From assembly GCF_020421205.1 (NCBI RefSeq), contig NZ_JAIZZH010000005.1:62001-126000 (forward strand): a stretch of DNA of 64,000 nt. Direction: 5' to 3'. Below are positions 31,737 to 41,059 of the stretch, one piece after another. Position 1 is the stretch's first letter, and each line of letters starts with the position of its first letter. Source of the stretch: Hymenobacter pini (lineage in GTDB: Bacteria > Bacteroidota > Bacteroidia > Cytophagales > Hymenobacteraceae). The position numbers were made by a program, and so were the translations under genes. The notes below the pieces were generated by a model. That model made no database searches. It was not told where the DNA came from and saw nothing but the letters and a program-made list of their open reading frames with translations.

Positions 31737-32672
31737 GTGCTCAAAGACTACCTGCGTTTACATTTCATTGTACTGCTCTGGGGCTTCACGGCTATTTTGG
31801 GCAAGCTGATATCGGTGCCGCCGGTGGAGCTGGTGTTCTGGCGTACGTTGCTGGCCGCTACAGGCCTAGCGGTGTTGCTGGCGGTGCGGCGGCAACCCTG
31901 GCGCGTAACGGTGGGTGAGGCGGCCAAGCTGCTGGGCGTGGGCGTGCTGGTGGCTGCCCACTGGATTACCTTTTTTCTGGCCGCCCGGCTGTCGTCGGTG
32001 AGTGTGTGTTTGGCGGGGCTGGCCACGCTGGCGCTGTGGACGTCGCTGCTGGAGCCGCTGGTGCTGTGGCGGCGGGTGCGACTTTACGAGGTGGGCCTGG
32101 GCCTGCTGACGATGGTGGGGCTGTACCTGGTGTCGCAGGCGGAGCTGGACCAGTTGGCGGGGCTTCTGGTGGCTATTGTGTCGGCGGGGCTGTCGGCGCT
32201 GTTTAGCGTGTTCAACTCCAAGCTGGTGAAGCGCCACACCCCATTCCAGGTGACGCTGTACGAAATGGCCGGCGCCTGCCTGAGCATTGTGCTGTTTCTG
32301 CCCATTTACGACCAGTATTTCACTGAAGGCCGTGGTGTGCAGCTGGCCCTGAGCGGCTACGACTGGCTGTGGCTGCTGCTGTTGGCCGGCGTGTGCACGG
32401 TGTACGCCTTCAGCACCTCCGTAGAGCTCATGAAGCGCATTTCGGCCTTCGTGGTGAACCTGACCATCAACCTAGAGCCCGTATACGGCATTGTGCTGGC
32501 CGTGCTGATGTATACGTTGCGCATTCCCGGTTTCGGGCAGGAAAAACTCTCCACGGGCTTTTACCTGGGCACCGTGGTTATTCTATCCAGCGTACTCATT
32601 CACCCCTTACTCGACCAGTGGAACCAGCGCCGCCAGCGCAAAGCTGAGGCGGCCGATGTACTGGTTGGATAA
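31737..32672 (+). CDS. EamA/DMT-family membrane transporter
   Basis: A 311-residue integral membrane protein with about ten hydrophobic segments in two repeats, the drug/metabolite transporter layout: HFIVLLWGFTAILGK at the first helix, FWRTLLAATGLAVLL, then the second EamA half from about residue 160 with a final NLEPVYGIVLAVLM block typical of the family. It begins with GTG; no ATG fits. The likely role is export or uptake of a small metabolite across the inner membrane, substrate unknown. Third gene of the tgt-permease group and followed by a strong terminator. Confidence 0.88.
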   Translation: MLKDYLRLHFIVLLWGFTAILGKLISVPPVELVFWRTLLAATGLAVLLAVRRQPWRVTVGEAAKLLGVGVLVAAHWITFFLAARLSSVSVCLAGLATLALWTSLLEPLVLWRRVRLYEVGLGLLTMVGLYLVSQAELDQLAGLLVAIVSAGLSALFSVFNSKLVKRHTPFQVTLYEMAGACLSIVLFLPIYDQYFTEGRGVQLALSGYDWLWLLLLAGVCTVYAFSTSVELMKRISAFVVNLTINLEPVYGIVLAVLMYTLRIPGFGQEKLSTGFYLGTVVILSSVLIHPLLDQWNQRRQRKAEAADVLVG

Positions 32673-32674
32673 AG

Positions 32675-32715
32675 AAAAAAGATAGCCCAAAGCTGTGCTT
32701 TGGGCTATCTTTTTT
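32675..32715. terminator. Bidirectional terminator between the DMT transporter and ispE
   Basis: AAAAAAGATAGCCCAAAGC and its exact complement around a 3-base loop give a 19-base stem with A/T tails on both sides. Confidence 0.92.
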
Positions 32716-33526
32716 AGAGTCGGCCGTCCCACACTTGGTAATGCGGCGGCAGTTCTAGTTTTGGTGGGGCTTCCTGCCCCGGGAACAGTCCATATACCGC
32801 CGAGCCGGAACCCGACAAGCTGGCATAGATGGCCCCGGCCGCGTACAGTTGCGCTTTGATTTCGCCCAGCACCGGATAGTGCGGAGTTAGCGCATCCTCA
32901 AAGTCGTTGCTGATGGTGTCGCGCCAGGTTTCCAGGGGTTGGCTGATGGCCGCACGCAAATCGTGGCGGGGGGTACGGGGCTGCACGCGGCTGTAAGCCT
33001 CGGCCGTGCTGATGTGCAGGCCGGGGTAAATAACCTTGCAGGCTACCCCAGTCAGGCCGAGGGTGATATCCTCGAATACGTCGCCCCGCTCGTAGGCAAA
33101 CACCGGTTTATTCCGGATGAAAAAGGCGCAGTCGGAGCCCAGGCGGCGGGCGTAGCCTTCCAGCTGCTCTGCGCTTAGGGTTAGCGTGAACAAGTCGTTG
33201 AGGGCCCGCAGGGCAAAAGCGGCGTCGCCAGAGCCACCGCCCAATCCGGCCCCGATGGGCACCACTTTGTGTAGATGCAGCTGCACGGGCGGCAGGTTGA
33301 AATCGGCGCGTAGCAGCTCGTAGGCCCGCAAACACAGATTAGTGCTCGGTTCGCCGGGGATGGGAATACCGGTGAGGGCCAGCGTGGTTTCGGCGGCGGG
33401 CAATGCTTCCAGCGCATCCGCCCAGGGCAGCGGCACAAACACCGATTCGAGGTTGCGGAAGCCGTCGGGCCGCTGGCTGGTGATATACAGGCCCAGGTTG
33501 AGCTTGGCGTTGGGAAATACGAGCAT
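32714..33526 (-). CDS. ispE: 4-diphosphocytidyl-2-C-methyl-D-erythritol kinase
   Basis: Phosphorylates CDP-methylerythritol in the non-mevalonate isoprenoid pathway. The 270-residue GHMP kinase begins with the family block FPNAKLNLGLYI, has the ATP-binding loop PIGAGLGGGSGDAAFALRAL (about residues 90-109) and the C-terminal ASLSGSGSAVYGLF motif. The stop lies within the edge of the terminator hairpin it shares with the transporter gene. Single gene. Confidence 0.95.
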   Translation of the reverse strand: MLVFPNAKLNLGLYITSQRPDGFRNLESVFVPLPWADALEALPAAETTLALTGIPIPGEPSTNLCLRAYELLRADFNLPPVQLHLHKVVPIGAGLGGGSGDAAFALRALNDLFTLTLSAEQLEGYARRLGSDCAFFIRNKPVFAYERGDVFEDITLGLTGVACKVIYPGLHISTAEAYSRVQPRTPRHDLRAAISQPLETWRDTISNDFEDALTPHYPVLGEIKAQLYAAGAIYASLSGSGSAVYGLFPGQEAPPKLELPPHYQVWDGRL

Positions 33527-33547
33527 ACGAATCGGGGGCTAGAAGCC

Positions 33548-33637
33548 GCAAGCTACACGCTACCCACCTTTTTTGCCGGTAAACGGGGTCATTATCGTTT
33601 CGTACACCTGCTAAACAACGCGTAGCGTGTAGCTTGC
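33548..33637. repeat. 16-base inverted repeat between ispE and the sugar transferase gene
   Basis: GCAAGCTACACGCTAC (33548-33563) is exactly complementary to 33622-33637, spacer 58 bases. It occupies most of the divergent ispE/PglC-like intergenic region and resembles the ends of the 27254-27359 element. Confidence 0.8.
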
Positions 33638-33662
33638 GCCCTAAAGTTTACCGCTTCACCCG

Positions 33663-34307
33663 ATGCCCACCGCCACTCCTACATCTTGGTATGCCCGCCG
33701 GGGTAAGCGCCTGCTGGATGTGCTGGTGGCCGCACCAACGCTGCTGCTGGCGCTGCCGGTACTGGTGGTACTGGCTCCGCTGCTGGCCTGGCAGAACGGG
33801 GGCGGCTGGCTGTTCCGGCAGCCCCGACCAGGGCTGCATGGGCACCCGTTCACCTTCTACAAGCTCCAAACCATGACCAGCCGGCGCGACGCACAGGGCC
33901 AGCTACTGCCCGATGCAGACCGCCTTACTCGCCTGGGCCGCTGGGTGCGCGCTACCAGCCTCGACGAGCTTCCGCAACTCTGGAACGTGCTGCGCGGCGA
34001 CATCAGCCTGGTAGGACCCCGCCCGTTGCTGGAGCAATATCTGCCGCTGTACTCCCCGGAGCAGAACCGACGCCACGCGGTACGCCCCGGCATTACCGGC
34101 TGGGCCCAAATCAACGGGCGCAACGCCATCAGTTGGGAGCAGAAGTTTGCGTTAGACGTGTGGTACGTGGATAACCTGTCGTTTGGGCTGGACCTGCGAA
34201 TTTTGCTGCGCACCGTAGGCCGGGTGCTGGGGGCACACGATATTGCCGCTCCCGGCCAGGCCACTATGGAGGCTTTCCGGGGCACGCCTCCCCCCTCTTC
34301 TCTATAA
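33663..34307 (+). CDS. Bacterial sugar transferase (PglC-like phosphoglycosyl transferase)
   Basis: A 214-residue monotopic phosphoglycosyl transferase that puts the first sugar phosphate on undecaprenyl phosphate. One N-terminal membrane hairpin (about residues 17-42) is followed by the catalytic domain with FYKLQTM, ATSLDELPQLWNVLRGDISLVGPRPLL (the E-L-P and GPRP motifs) and HAVRPGITGWAQINGRN. It has the minimal PglC size rather than the long WbaP form. It leads a three-gene plus-strand set with an acetyltransferase and an aminotransferase that looks like a bacillosamine-type (di-N-acetylated sugar) pathway; the PglF-like dehydratase is missing here. Confidence 0.9.
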   Translation: MPTATPTSWYARRGKRLLDVLVAAPTLLLALPVLVVLAPLLAWQNGGGWLFRQPRPGLHGHPFTFYKLQTMTSRRDAQGQLLPDADRLTRLGRWVRATSLDELPQLWNVLRGDISLVGPRPLLEQYLPLYSPEQNRRHAVRPGITGWAQINGRNAISWEQKFALDVWYVDNLSFGLDLRILLRTVGRVLGAHDIAAPGQATMEAFRGTPPPSSL

Positions 34308-34316
34308 TTCCGCCGT

Positions 34317-34991
34317 ATGCCTTCTGTTGCTGAGTTGTCCGATGCGCTTCGTCCGCTGGCTATTGTGGGTGCCGGTGGGCTGGGCCGGGAGGTGCTGCTG
34401 CTGATTCGGCAACTCAATGAGCACCAGCCCATCTGGGAGGTTACCGGTTTTTACGATGACCGGGCACCGGCCCAGCCCACCATCCACGGCGTACCATACC
34501 GAGGCACCGTGGCCGACCTCAACGCCACTACCGCGCCCTTGCACGTAATTGTTGCCGTGGGCAGCAGCCGTAGCCGGCAGGCCATTGTGAATCGGCTAAC
34601 AGCTAGTCACCTGCAATTTGCCACGTTGGTACACCCCAGCGTGGCACTGGCCGGGTATCAGCATATCCACATCGGGGCGGGCTCCATTATCTGCCAGGGC
34701 TGCATCCTGACTTGCGACATTACGCTGGGCCAACACGTGCTGCTTAACCTGGGCTGCACCATCGGGCACGATGCCGTGCTGGAAGATTTCTGCTCCCTGA
34801 TGCCTCACGCCAACGTGGGCGGAGAAGCGCACCTGGAAACGGGTGTGTATCTGGGCACCAACGCTACGGTTATCAATCAGGTGCGAGTGGGAGCCGGAAC
34901 GGTAGTAGGAGCTGGCGCCGTGGTAGTGCGCGACCTGCCAGCCGGGTGTACTGCCGTGGGCGTGCCGGCCCGCCCTCTTTCCCCGGCTTAA
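34317..34991 (+). CDS. PglD/NeuD-family sugar acetyltransferase
   Basis: 224 residues: an N-terminal Rossmann-like domain (LAIVGAGGLGREVLLLI, about residues 14-30) and a C-terminal left-handed beta-helix of hexapeptide repeats (about 105-220) with IGAGSIICQGCILTCDITLG and IGHDAVLEDF, where the His could be the catalytic base. Members N-acetylate UDP-amino sugars or sialic-acid precursors. It starts 9 bases after the PglC-like gene, so they are one unit, and its amino-sugar substrate would be made by the aminotransferase encoded next. Confidence 0.9.
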   Translation: MPSVAELSDALRPLAIVGAGGLGREVLLLIRQLNEHQPIWEVTGFYDDRAPAQPTIHGVPYRGTVADLNATTAPLHVIVAVGSSRSRQAIVNRLTASHLQFATLVHPSVALAGYQHIHIGAGSIICQGCILTCDITLGQHVLLNLGCTIGHDAVLEDFCSLMPHANVGGEAHLETGVYLGTNATVINQVRVGAGTVVGAGAVVVRDLPAGCTAVGVPARPLSPA

Positions 34992-35072
34992 TTTTCCGCA
35001 GATTTTCTGCCACGGCCGCCGCATTTTGCTCATCTTGCCGCCTACCCGCTTACCCTGTTTTCACCCCGTTTC

Positions 35073-36221
35073 ATGCGCAGTCAGGATTACGACCGGTTGT
35101 ACCTCTCCCCTCCTCACCTCGGCCGGCATGAGTTGAATTACCTGCACAAGGCCATTGAAGACAACTGGGTAGCCCCCGTGGGCCCCAACCTGGATGGGTT
35201 CGAGCGAGACATCTGCGAGTTCACCGGAGCCGGGCACTGCGTGGCGTTGTCGTCGGGCACGGCGGCCATTCACTTGGGGCTGCGGCTGCTGGGCGTGGGT
35301 CCCGGGGATGAAGTCCTGTGTCCGTCTTTCACCTTCGTGGCTACGGCTAACCCTATTCTGTACCTGGGGGCCCGGCCGGTTTTCGTAGATAGTGAGGCCG
35401 AAACCTGGAATATCTGCCCCGAGCGGCTGCGGGAGGCACTGGAAGATTTGCGGCGACAGAACCGCCGACCCAAGGCCCTCATCATCGTGCACCTCTATGG
35501 TATGCCTTGCCGCCTGCGCGAAATCCTGACCGTAGCTGCTGAGTTTGAGGTACCCGTGCTGGAAGATGCCGCCGAGGCCCTTGGTAGCCGCTACGAGGGC
35601 CGCCCGCTGGGCACGTTTGGCGAGGTAGGCGTTTTCTCTTTCAACGGCAACAAAATCCTGACTACCAGCGGCGGCGGAGCCTTGGTAACCAACCGGCCGG
35701 ACTGGGCCGAGAAAGTGCGCTTCTGGGCTACCCAGGCCCGCGACCCAGCCCCCTATTACCAACACTCTGAGTTGGGCTACAACTACCGGCTGAGTAACCT
35801 GCTGGCTGGCATCGGGCGGGGTCAGATGGAGCTGCTGGCAGACCGGGTAAAAAAGCGGCGGGAGATTTACGCTTGGTACCAGGAGCATCTACACGCTATT
35901 TCCGGCCTTACCCTTGGGCCCCAGGAACCTGAGGCCGGGCGCTCCAACCGGTGGCTAAGCTGTTTGCTGCTCAACCCCGCGGAAACGGCCATTACGCCCG
36001 AGCAGCTGCGCCTGCACCTGGAAACCCGCAACATTGAGAGCCGCCCGCTTTGGAAGCCCCTGCATCTGCAGCCACTGTTTGCCGACGCTCCCGTGTACGG
36101 CGGCGAGGTATGCGCAAAGTTGTTTGCCCGGGGTCTGTGCCTGCCCTCGGGTTCTGCTATGTCGGAAGCTGATTTGCAGCGCGTTGCCTCTTCTATCACC
36201 GCTACAACTCAACAGGCCTGA
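35073..36221 (+). CDS. DegT/DnrJ/EryC1-family sugar aminotransferase (PglE-like)
   Basis: A 382-residue PLP-dependent enzyme that aminates a nucleotide-linked keto sugar. The family features are SSGTAAIHLGLRLLG (PLP phosphate site, about 60-74), PSFTFVATANPI (84-95), VLEDAAEALGS with the PLP-binding aspartate, and FSFNGNKILTTSGGG with the Schiff-base lysine K194. The neighbouring acetyltransferase and phosphoglycosyl transferase point to a di-N-acetylated sugar for a glycan or glycolipid. It ends with a terminator. No glycosyltransferases follow, so the rest of the pathway must be elsewhere. Confidence 0.92.
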   Translation: MRSQDYDRLYLSPPHLGRHELNYLHKAIEDNWVAPVGPNLDGFERDICEFTGAGHCVALSSGTAAIHLGLRLLGVGPGDEVLCPSFTFVATANPILYLGARPVFVDSEAETWNICPERLREALEDLRRQNRRPKALIIVHLYGMPCRLREILTVAAEFEVPVLEDAAEALGSRYEGRPLGTFGEVGVFSFNGNKILTTSGGGALVTNRPDWAEKVRFWATQARDPAPYYQHSELGYNYRLSNLLAGIGRGQMELLADRVKKRREIYAWYQEHLHAISGLTLGPQEPEAGRSNRWLSCLLLNPAETAITPEQLRLHLETRNIESRPLWKPLHLQPLFADAPVYGGEVCAKLFARGLCLPSGSAMSEADLQRVASSITATTQQA

Positions 36222-36293
36222 ATAGCCAAATTAGTATAAAAAGTTTCGCAGGTAGTTTATAGAGTACAAAAGTCAACTAAGGTAGTATATGCG

Positions 36294-36328
36294 AAAACGG
36301 ACTCTGAATAGGTTCAGAAGCCGTTTTT
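36294..36328 (+). terminator. Terminator after the aminotransferase gene
   Basis: AAAACGG-x-CTCTGAA pairs with TTCAGAAG-CCGTTTTT with small irregularities around a short loop; T-run follows. About 75 bases after the stop. Confidence 0.7.
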
Positions 36329-36342
36329 CAATGCTTTGTTTG

Positions 36343-37470
36343 TTAACCAAGGGCCTGCTGTAAGTCCGTGAGTAGTTCCGCTACCGGCTCAATACCCACC
36401 GACAGGCGCACCAATCCGACCGTAATACCAAGCTCTTGCCGCTGCTCTTCTGTGAGGGCCCGGTGCGAAGTGCCTACTGGGTACGACAACGAGGAGTCTA
36501 CCCCGGCCAAGGAGGGCGCAAACGGGAAGCGCTGACTGGCGCGAATAAACCGGTTCACGGCTTCCTCTGAATCATCAGCCAGCCGGAACGAAACCATACC
36601 CCCGAAACGGCCCGCGCCCTGCTCACTGGCTAGCTCGTGCTGCGCGTGCGTGTGCAGCCCCGGATAAAATACTTCTGCCACGGCTGGGTGCTGGGTTAGC
36701 AGTTCGGCCACGGCTTGGGCATTATAGCAATGCGCGTTCATGCGCAAACGCAGGGTTTTAAGCCCCCGCACCGCCAGCCAGCTTTCCATGGGGCTCAGCG
36801 TGAGGCCGAACAACGTCCCGATTTGCTTGAGCCGGGCGGCATCTCCCTCCGTGCGGGCTACCACAGCCCCGGCCGTTACATCGGAGTGGCCAGCCAGGTA
36901 CTTAGTCACGCTGTGCATCACCAAATCGGCCCCGAAGGCTAAAGGGTTGGTGAGTACCGGCGAGGCAAACGTATTATCCACCACCAGCTTCAGGCCCAGG
37001 GCGTGGGCGGCGGCGGCGGCGGCTTGCAGGTCAACCACGCGCAGCAGCGGGTTGCTGATGGTTTCGCAGAGCAGCAGCCGGGACTGAGGCTGCGCGTACG
37101 CCACCAGGTTGCTGGTCAGGTCATTGAAGGGCACGTACGTTACCGATATGCTCAACCGGCTTAGTTCTTGGTTTAGCAGCGCCGCCGAGCCGCCGTAGAT
37201 ATCTGCCGCGCACAACACATGGTCGCCGGCAGTGCAATACGTAAGAATAGCCGCAAAAATGGCCGCCATACCCGAGCCGGTAGCTACTGCTCCGGCTCCA
37301 TCCTCCAACCGGTTTACAGCCTCGGCCAGCTCATCGGAGTTGGGGTTGCCATTGCGCGAGTACATATAGCGGCTGCCTGGCTCCCCAAAGTATAATTCCA
37401 GTTCGTTGAGGTCTTCAAATTTGAAAACCGAAGTCTGGTAAATGGGGGTGATTTTGGGGTGGATGTGCAT
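36343..37470 (-). CDS. Trans-sulfuration PLP enzyme (cystathionine gamma-synthase / gamma-lyase family)
   Basis: A 375-residue Cys/Met-metabolism enzyme. Visible are SRYMYSRNGNP (residues 33-43, contacting the neighbouring active site), ATGSGMAAI (PLP phosphate region), VDNTFASP with D165, and SVTKYLAGHSDVTAG with the PLP lysine K190. C-terminal GTSHRALTEEQRQELGI and VRLSVGIEP match the family. Cystathionine gamma-synthase, beta/gamma-lyase and methionine gamma-lyase cannot be told apart here. Single gene; nothing like a SAM riboswitch is recognisable upstream. Confidence 0.9.
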   Translation of the reverse strand: MHIHPKITPIYQTSVFKFEDLNELELYFGEPGSRYMYSRNGNPNSDELAEAVNRLEDGAGAVATGSGMAAIFAAILTYCTAGDHVLCAADIYGGSAALLNQELSRLSISVTYVPFNDLTSNLVAYAQPQSRLLLCETISNPLLRVVDLQAAAAAAHALGLKLVVDNTFASPVLTNPLAFGADLVMHSVTKYLAGHSDVTAGAVVARTEGDAARLKQIGTLFGLTLSPMESWLAVRGLKTLRLRMNAHCYNAQAVAELLTQHPAVAEVFYPGLHTHAQHELASEQGAGRFGGMVSFRLADDSEEAVNRFIRASQRFPFAPSLAGVDSSLSYPVGTSHRALTEEQRQELGITVGLVRLSVGIEPVAELLTDLQQALG

Positions 37471-37570
37471 GGATGTAGTAAATAAGCAGCCGCTACGGCG
37501 TGGTACGACAGGCCAAGAACACTAGCCTTTTGTAGAAGCTGCAAGCTACTACTGCGTGTACTAGCAAAGC

Positions 37571-37609
37571 AAAAAGCCCCGCGTCTGAGCATTCAGACGC
37601 GGGGCTTTT
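37571..37609 (-). terminator. Terminator after atpC
   Basis: AAAAGCCCCGCGTCTGA and its complement around a short loop form a 17-base stem, T-run on the minus strand (and A-run on the other), 20 bases past the atpC stop. Confidence 0.88.
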
Positions 37610-37629
37610 ATTGGGTTGTTGCTGATAGA

Positions 37630-37869
37630 TTACGCCGCAGCGCCTTCTGCCAGTACAATTACGTTGTTGCGCAGCACTTCTACCACGCCGCCTTCGATGG
37701 CGAAACGGGTAGCACCGCCGTTCAGCACCACTTCACCAGCCTTTAGGGCCGAAATCAGCGGGGCGTGGTTGTTCAACACTTCAAACAGGCCATCAACACC
37801 CGGAAACTGGGCCGATGTAACCTCCCCTTCAAACACCTTACGGTCGGGGGTGATGATTTCCAGATGCAT
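37630..37869 (-). CDS. atpC: ATP synthase F1 subunit epsilon
   Basis: A 79-residue protein of the central stalk. It contains only the N-terminal beta-sandwich domain (MHLEIITPDRKVFEGEV, FEVLNNHAPLISALK, FAIEGGVVEV); the C-terminal helical hairpin that inhibits ATPase activity in E. coli is absent, the usual short form in Bacteroidota. It follows atpD on the same strand after 133 bases occupied by an inverted repeat. The other subunit genes are not in the window. Confidence 0.95.
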   Translation of the reverse strand: MHLEIITPDRKVFEGEVTSAQFPGVDGLFEVLNNHAPLISALKAGEVVLNGGATRFAIEGGVVEVLRNNVIVLAEGAAA

Positions 37870-37878
37870 ATTTTTTGA

Positions 37879-38002
37879 GTTTCTGGTTTCTGGCTGCTGG
37901 TTGCTAGTTGTTATTTAAACAGCTGGCAACCAGCAACCACACCCCAATTATTTTCTATTCGGTTGAATGACAACTAGAAACTAGAAACAAGCAACCAGAA
38001 AC
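37879..38002. repeat. Inverted repeat of tandem 7-mers filling the atpD-atpC spacer
   Basis: Left arm 37879-37910 and right arm 37971-38002 match as reverse complements at 26 of 32 positions. The words are GTTTCTG, GTTTCTG, GCTGCTG, GTTGCTA on the left and CTAGAAA-type heptamers on the right. A further CAACCAG-type arm lies inside the loop (about 37924-37938). The right arm touches the atpD stop codon and the left arm ends 9 bases from the atpC start. Confidence 0.88.
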
Positions 38003-39514
<1,512 letters not shown>

Positions 39515-39548
39515 CTATATAAGGGGATGGGTTCAACGTTTCAGGTCG

Positions 39549-39556
39549 CAAAAGTA
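39549..39556 (-). promoter_or_regulatory. atpD promoter -7 element
   Basis: TACTTTTG on the minus strand, full match to TAnnTTTG, 41 bases upstream of the atpD ATG. Confidence 0.7.
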
Positions 39557-39724
39557 CGGCTTAATCCCGGCATTGCCAAGGCCCCTCCCCGGCCCACTGC
39601 ATCAACTTTTTTTTACGCATCTGAACCCCTGAAAATCAGCTTAAAAAGCCTCTTTTACCCTAATCGGGGCCCTCTTTCTCAAAAAAATTTTTGCGCGGAA
39701 ATTTGCCTAAAACAAAAGCCGCCG

Positions 39725-39732
39725 TACATTTG
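39725..39732 (+). promoter_or_regulatory. tRNA-Gln promoter -7 element
   Basis: TACATTTG, full match to TAnnTTTG, 42 bases before the mature tRNA 5' end. Confidence 0.7.
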
Positions 39733-39774
39733 CAGAACCAAACGGCACGCTTACACCGGCAGCCGAGCGGGAAA

Positions 39775-39849
39775 TTGTCCGATGGTGTAACCGGCAACAC
39801 GCTTGATTTTGATTCAAGAAAGTCCAGGTTCGAGCCCTGGTCGGACAAC
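39775..39849 (+). tRNA. tRNA-Gln (anticodon TTG)
   Basis: The cloverleaf can be drawn by hand: acceptor TTGTCCG with CGGACAA, a D arm with GGTGTAACCGGCAACAC, anticodon stem CTTGA/TCAAG around loop TTTTGAT (anticodon TTG), and T arm CCAGG-TTCGAGC-CCTGG. The U1-A72 first pair is a usual identity feature of tRNA-Gln. The CCA end is not encoded. A terminator follows. Confidence 0.95.
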
Positions 39850-39859
39850 TTCACACAAC

Positions 39860-39912
39860 GCGAAAGGCGCTGATTCTTCCTCCTCCGGAAGAGTCGGCGC
39901 CTTTCGCTTTTT
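39860..39912 (+). terminator. Terminator after tRNA-Gln
   Basis: GCGAAAGGCGC and GCGCCTTTCGC form an 11-base perfect outer stem with an inner CTTCC/GGAAG pairing, followed by five T residues. Confidence 0.9.
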
Positions 39913-39919
39913 CACTACT

Positions 39920-39997
39920 TGTCATTCTGCGCAACGCGAGGAACCTGGGCTACCCCGTAGCGGCTAACCTAAGTTCCTCACGCTGCCTGGGATGACA
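39920..39997. repeat. Degenerate inverted repeat, GTCATTCCGAGC family
   Basis: TGTCATTCTGCGCAACGCGA (left) and a right arm ending GGGATGACA are imperfect complements around a spacer holding CTACCCCGTAG. Related to 13510-13591. It separates the tRNA terminator from prs. Confidence 0.75.
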
Positions 39998-40031
39998 TTT
40001 TTTGTTTTCCTTTTTTCACTCCACCCCTTTC

Positions 40032-40961
40032 ATGTCACAGCAGGTTAAAATTTTTGCGGGCAACGCCTCGCACGAACTGGGCGAGCAAATTGCCGCCGCC
40101 TACGGGATGCAGCTCGGCGACCTGAGCATTCAACGCTTTGCTGATACGGAACTGGGCCCCTCGTTCAATGAAAGCGTACGGGGCTGCGCCGTATTCCTGA
40201 TTCAGAGCACCAACCCGCCGGCCGAAAACCTGATGGAGTTGGCCCTGATGGTGGACGCCGCCAAGCGGGCCTCGGCTTATAAGGTGAATGTGGTGATGCC
40301 CTACATGGGCTACGCCCGCCAGGACCGTAAAGACAAGCCGCGCGTGAGCATCGGGGCCAAAGTGGTGGCCAACATGATTCAGAGCGTGGGCGCCGACCGC
40401 CTGATGACCTGCGACCTGCACGCCGGCCAGATTCAGGGCTTCTACGATATTCCGGTAGACCACCTCGACGGTTCTACCGTGACGGCTCCTTACATCAAGA
40501 GTCTGAACCTCGACAACCTCATCTTTGCCTCGCCCGACGTGGGCGGCGTGGTGCGCACCCGGGCCTTCGCCAAGAAGTTTGGGGCTGAAATTGTAGTCTG
40601 CGACAAAATGCGTCTGCGGGCCAACGAAATTGCCTCCATGCAGGTAATCGGCGACGTGTCGGGCATGAACGTGGTGCTGGTGGACGACATCGTGGATACG
40701 GCCGGCACTATCTGCAAAGCCGCTGAGCTACTGATGGAGCGTGGGGCTAAATCGGTACGGGCCGTTATTACTCATGGCGTGCTGAGCGGTCCGGCCCACG
40801 AGCGGATTCAAAACTCGGTGCTGGAAGAGTTGGTAATTACGGATACCATTCCGCTGAAGCAAGAGAACCCCAAAATCAAGGTTATTTCGCTGGCTCCGCT
40901 GTTTGCGCAGGCCATTCACAACGTGGTGTCGCACGAGAGCATTAGCTCTTTATTCGTGTAA
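40032..40961 (+). CDS. prs: Ribose-phosphate pyrophosphokinase
   Basis: Makes PRPP from ribose-5-phosphate and ATP for nucleotide, His and NAD synthesis. The ATG at 40032 gives 309 residues; the frame opens ten codons earlier without a family match. The CDLHAGQIQGFYDIPVDHL segment carries catalytic and metal residues and VVLVDDIVDTAGTICKAA is the PRPP-binding loop. MPYMGYARQDRKDK forms the ATP-binding flexible region. Single gene just downstream of tRNA-Gln and a repeat element. Confidence 0.97.
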   Translation: MSQQVKIFAGNASHELGEQIAAAYGMQLGDLSIQRFADTELGPSFNESVRGCAVFLIQSTNPPAENLMELALMVDAAKRASAYKVNVVMPYMGYARQDRKDKPRVSIGAKVVANMIQSVGADRLMTCDLHAGQIQGFYDIPVDHLDGSTVTAPYIKSLNLDNLIFASPDVGGVVRTRAFAKKFGAEIVVCDKMRLRANEIASMQVIGDVSGMNVVLVDDIVDTAGTICKAAELLMERGAKSVRAVITHGVLSGPAHERIQNSVLEELVITDTIPLKQENPKIKVISLAPLFAQAIHNVVSHESISSLFV

Positions 40962-41007
40962 GCAGCACAGCAAGCGTGCTGCTTGTGCTGTACTTTGGCA
41001 CGGTATT

Positions 41008-41041
41008 GAAGAGAGGGAGCTGTAAAAGGTTCCCTCTCTTC
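41008..41041. terminator. Hairpin upstream of the DUF6340 lipoprotein gene
   Basis: GAAGAGAGGGA and TCCCTCTCTTC form an 11-base perfect stem with a 12-base loop between prs and the next gene. The tail is only partly T-rich (GCATTTTATTT), so it may be the prs terminator or part of the next leader. Confidence 0.6.
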
Positions 41042-41059
41042 GCATTTTATTTCTCCGCT

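Noticed and set aside
36222-37566. SAM or other riboswitch for the trans-sulfuration gene
   Set aside because: Neither the upstream region nor its flanks show conserved riboswitch core sequences that I could recognise.
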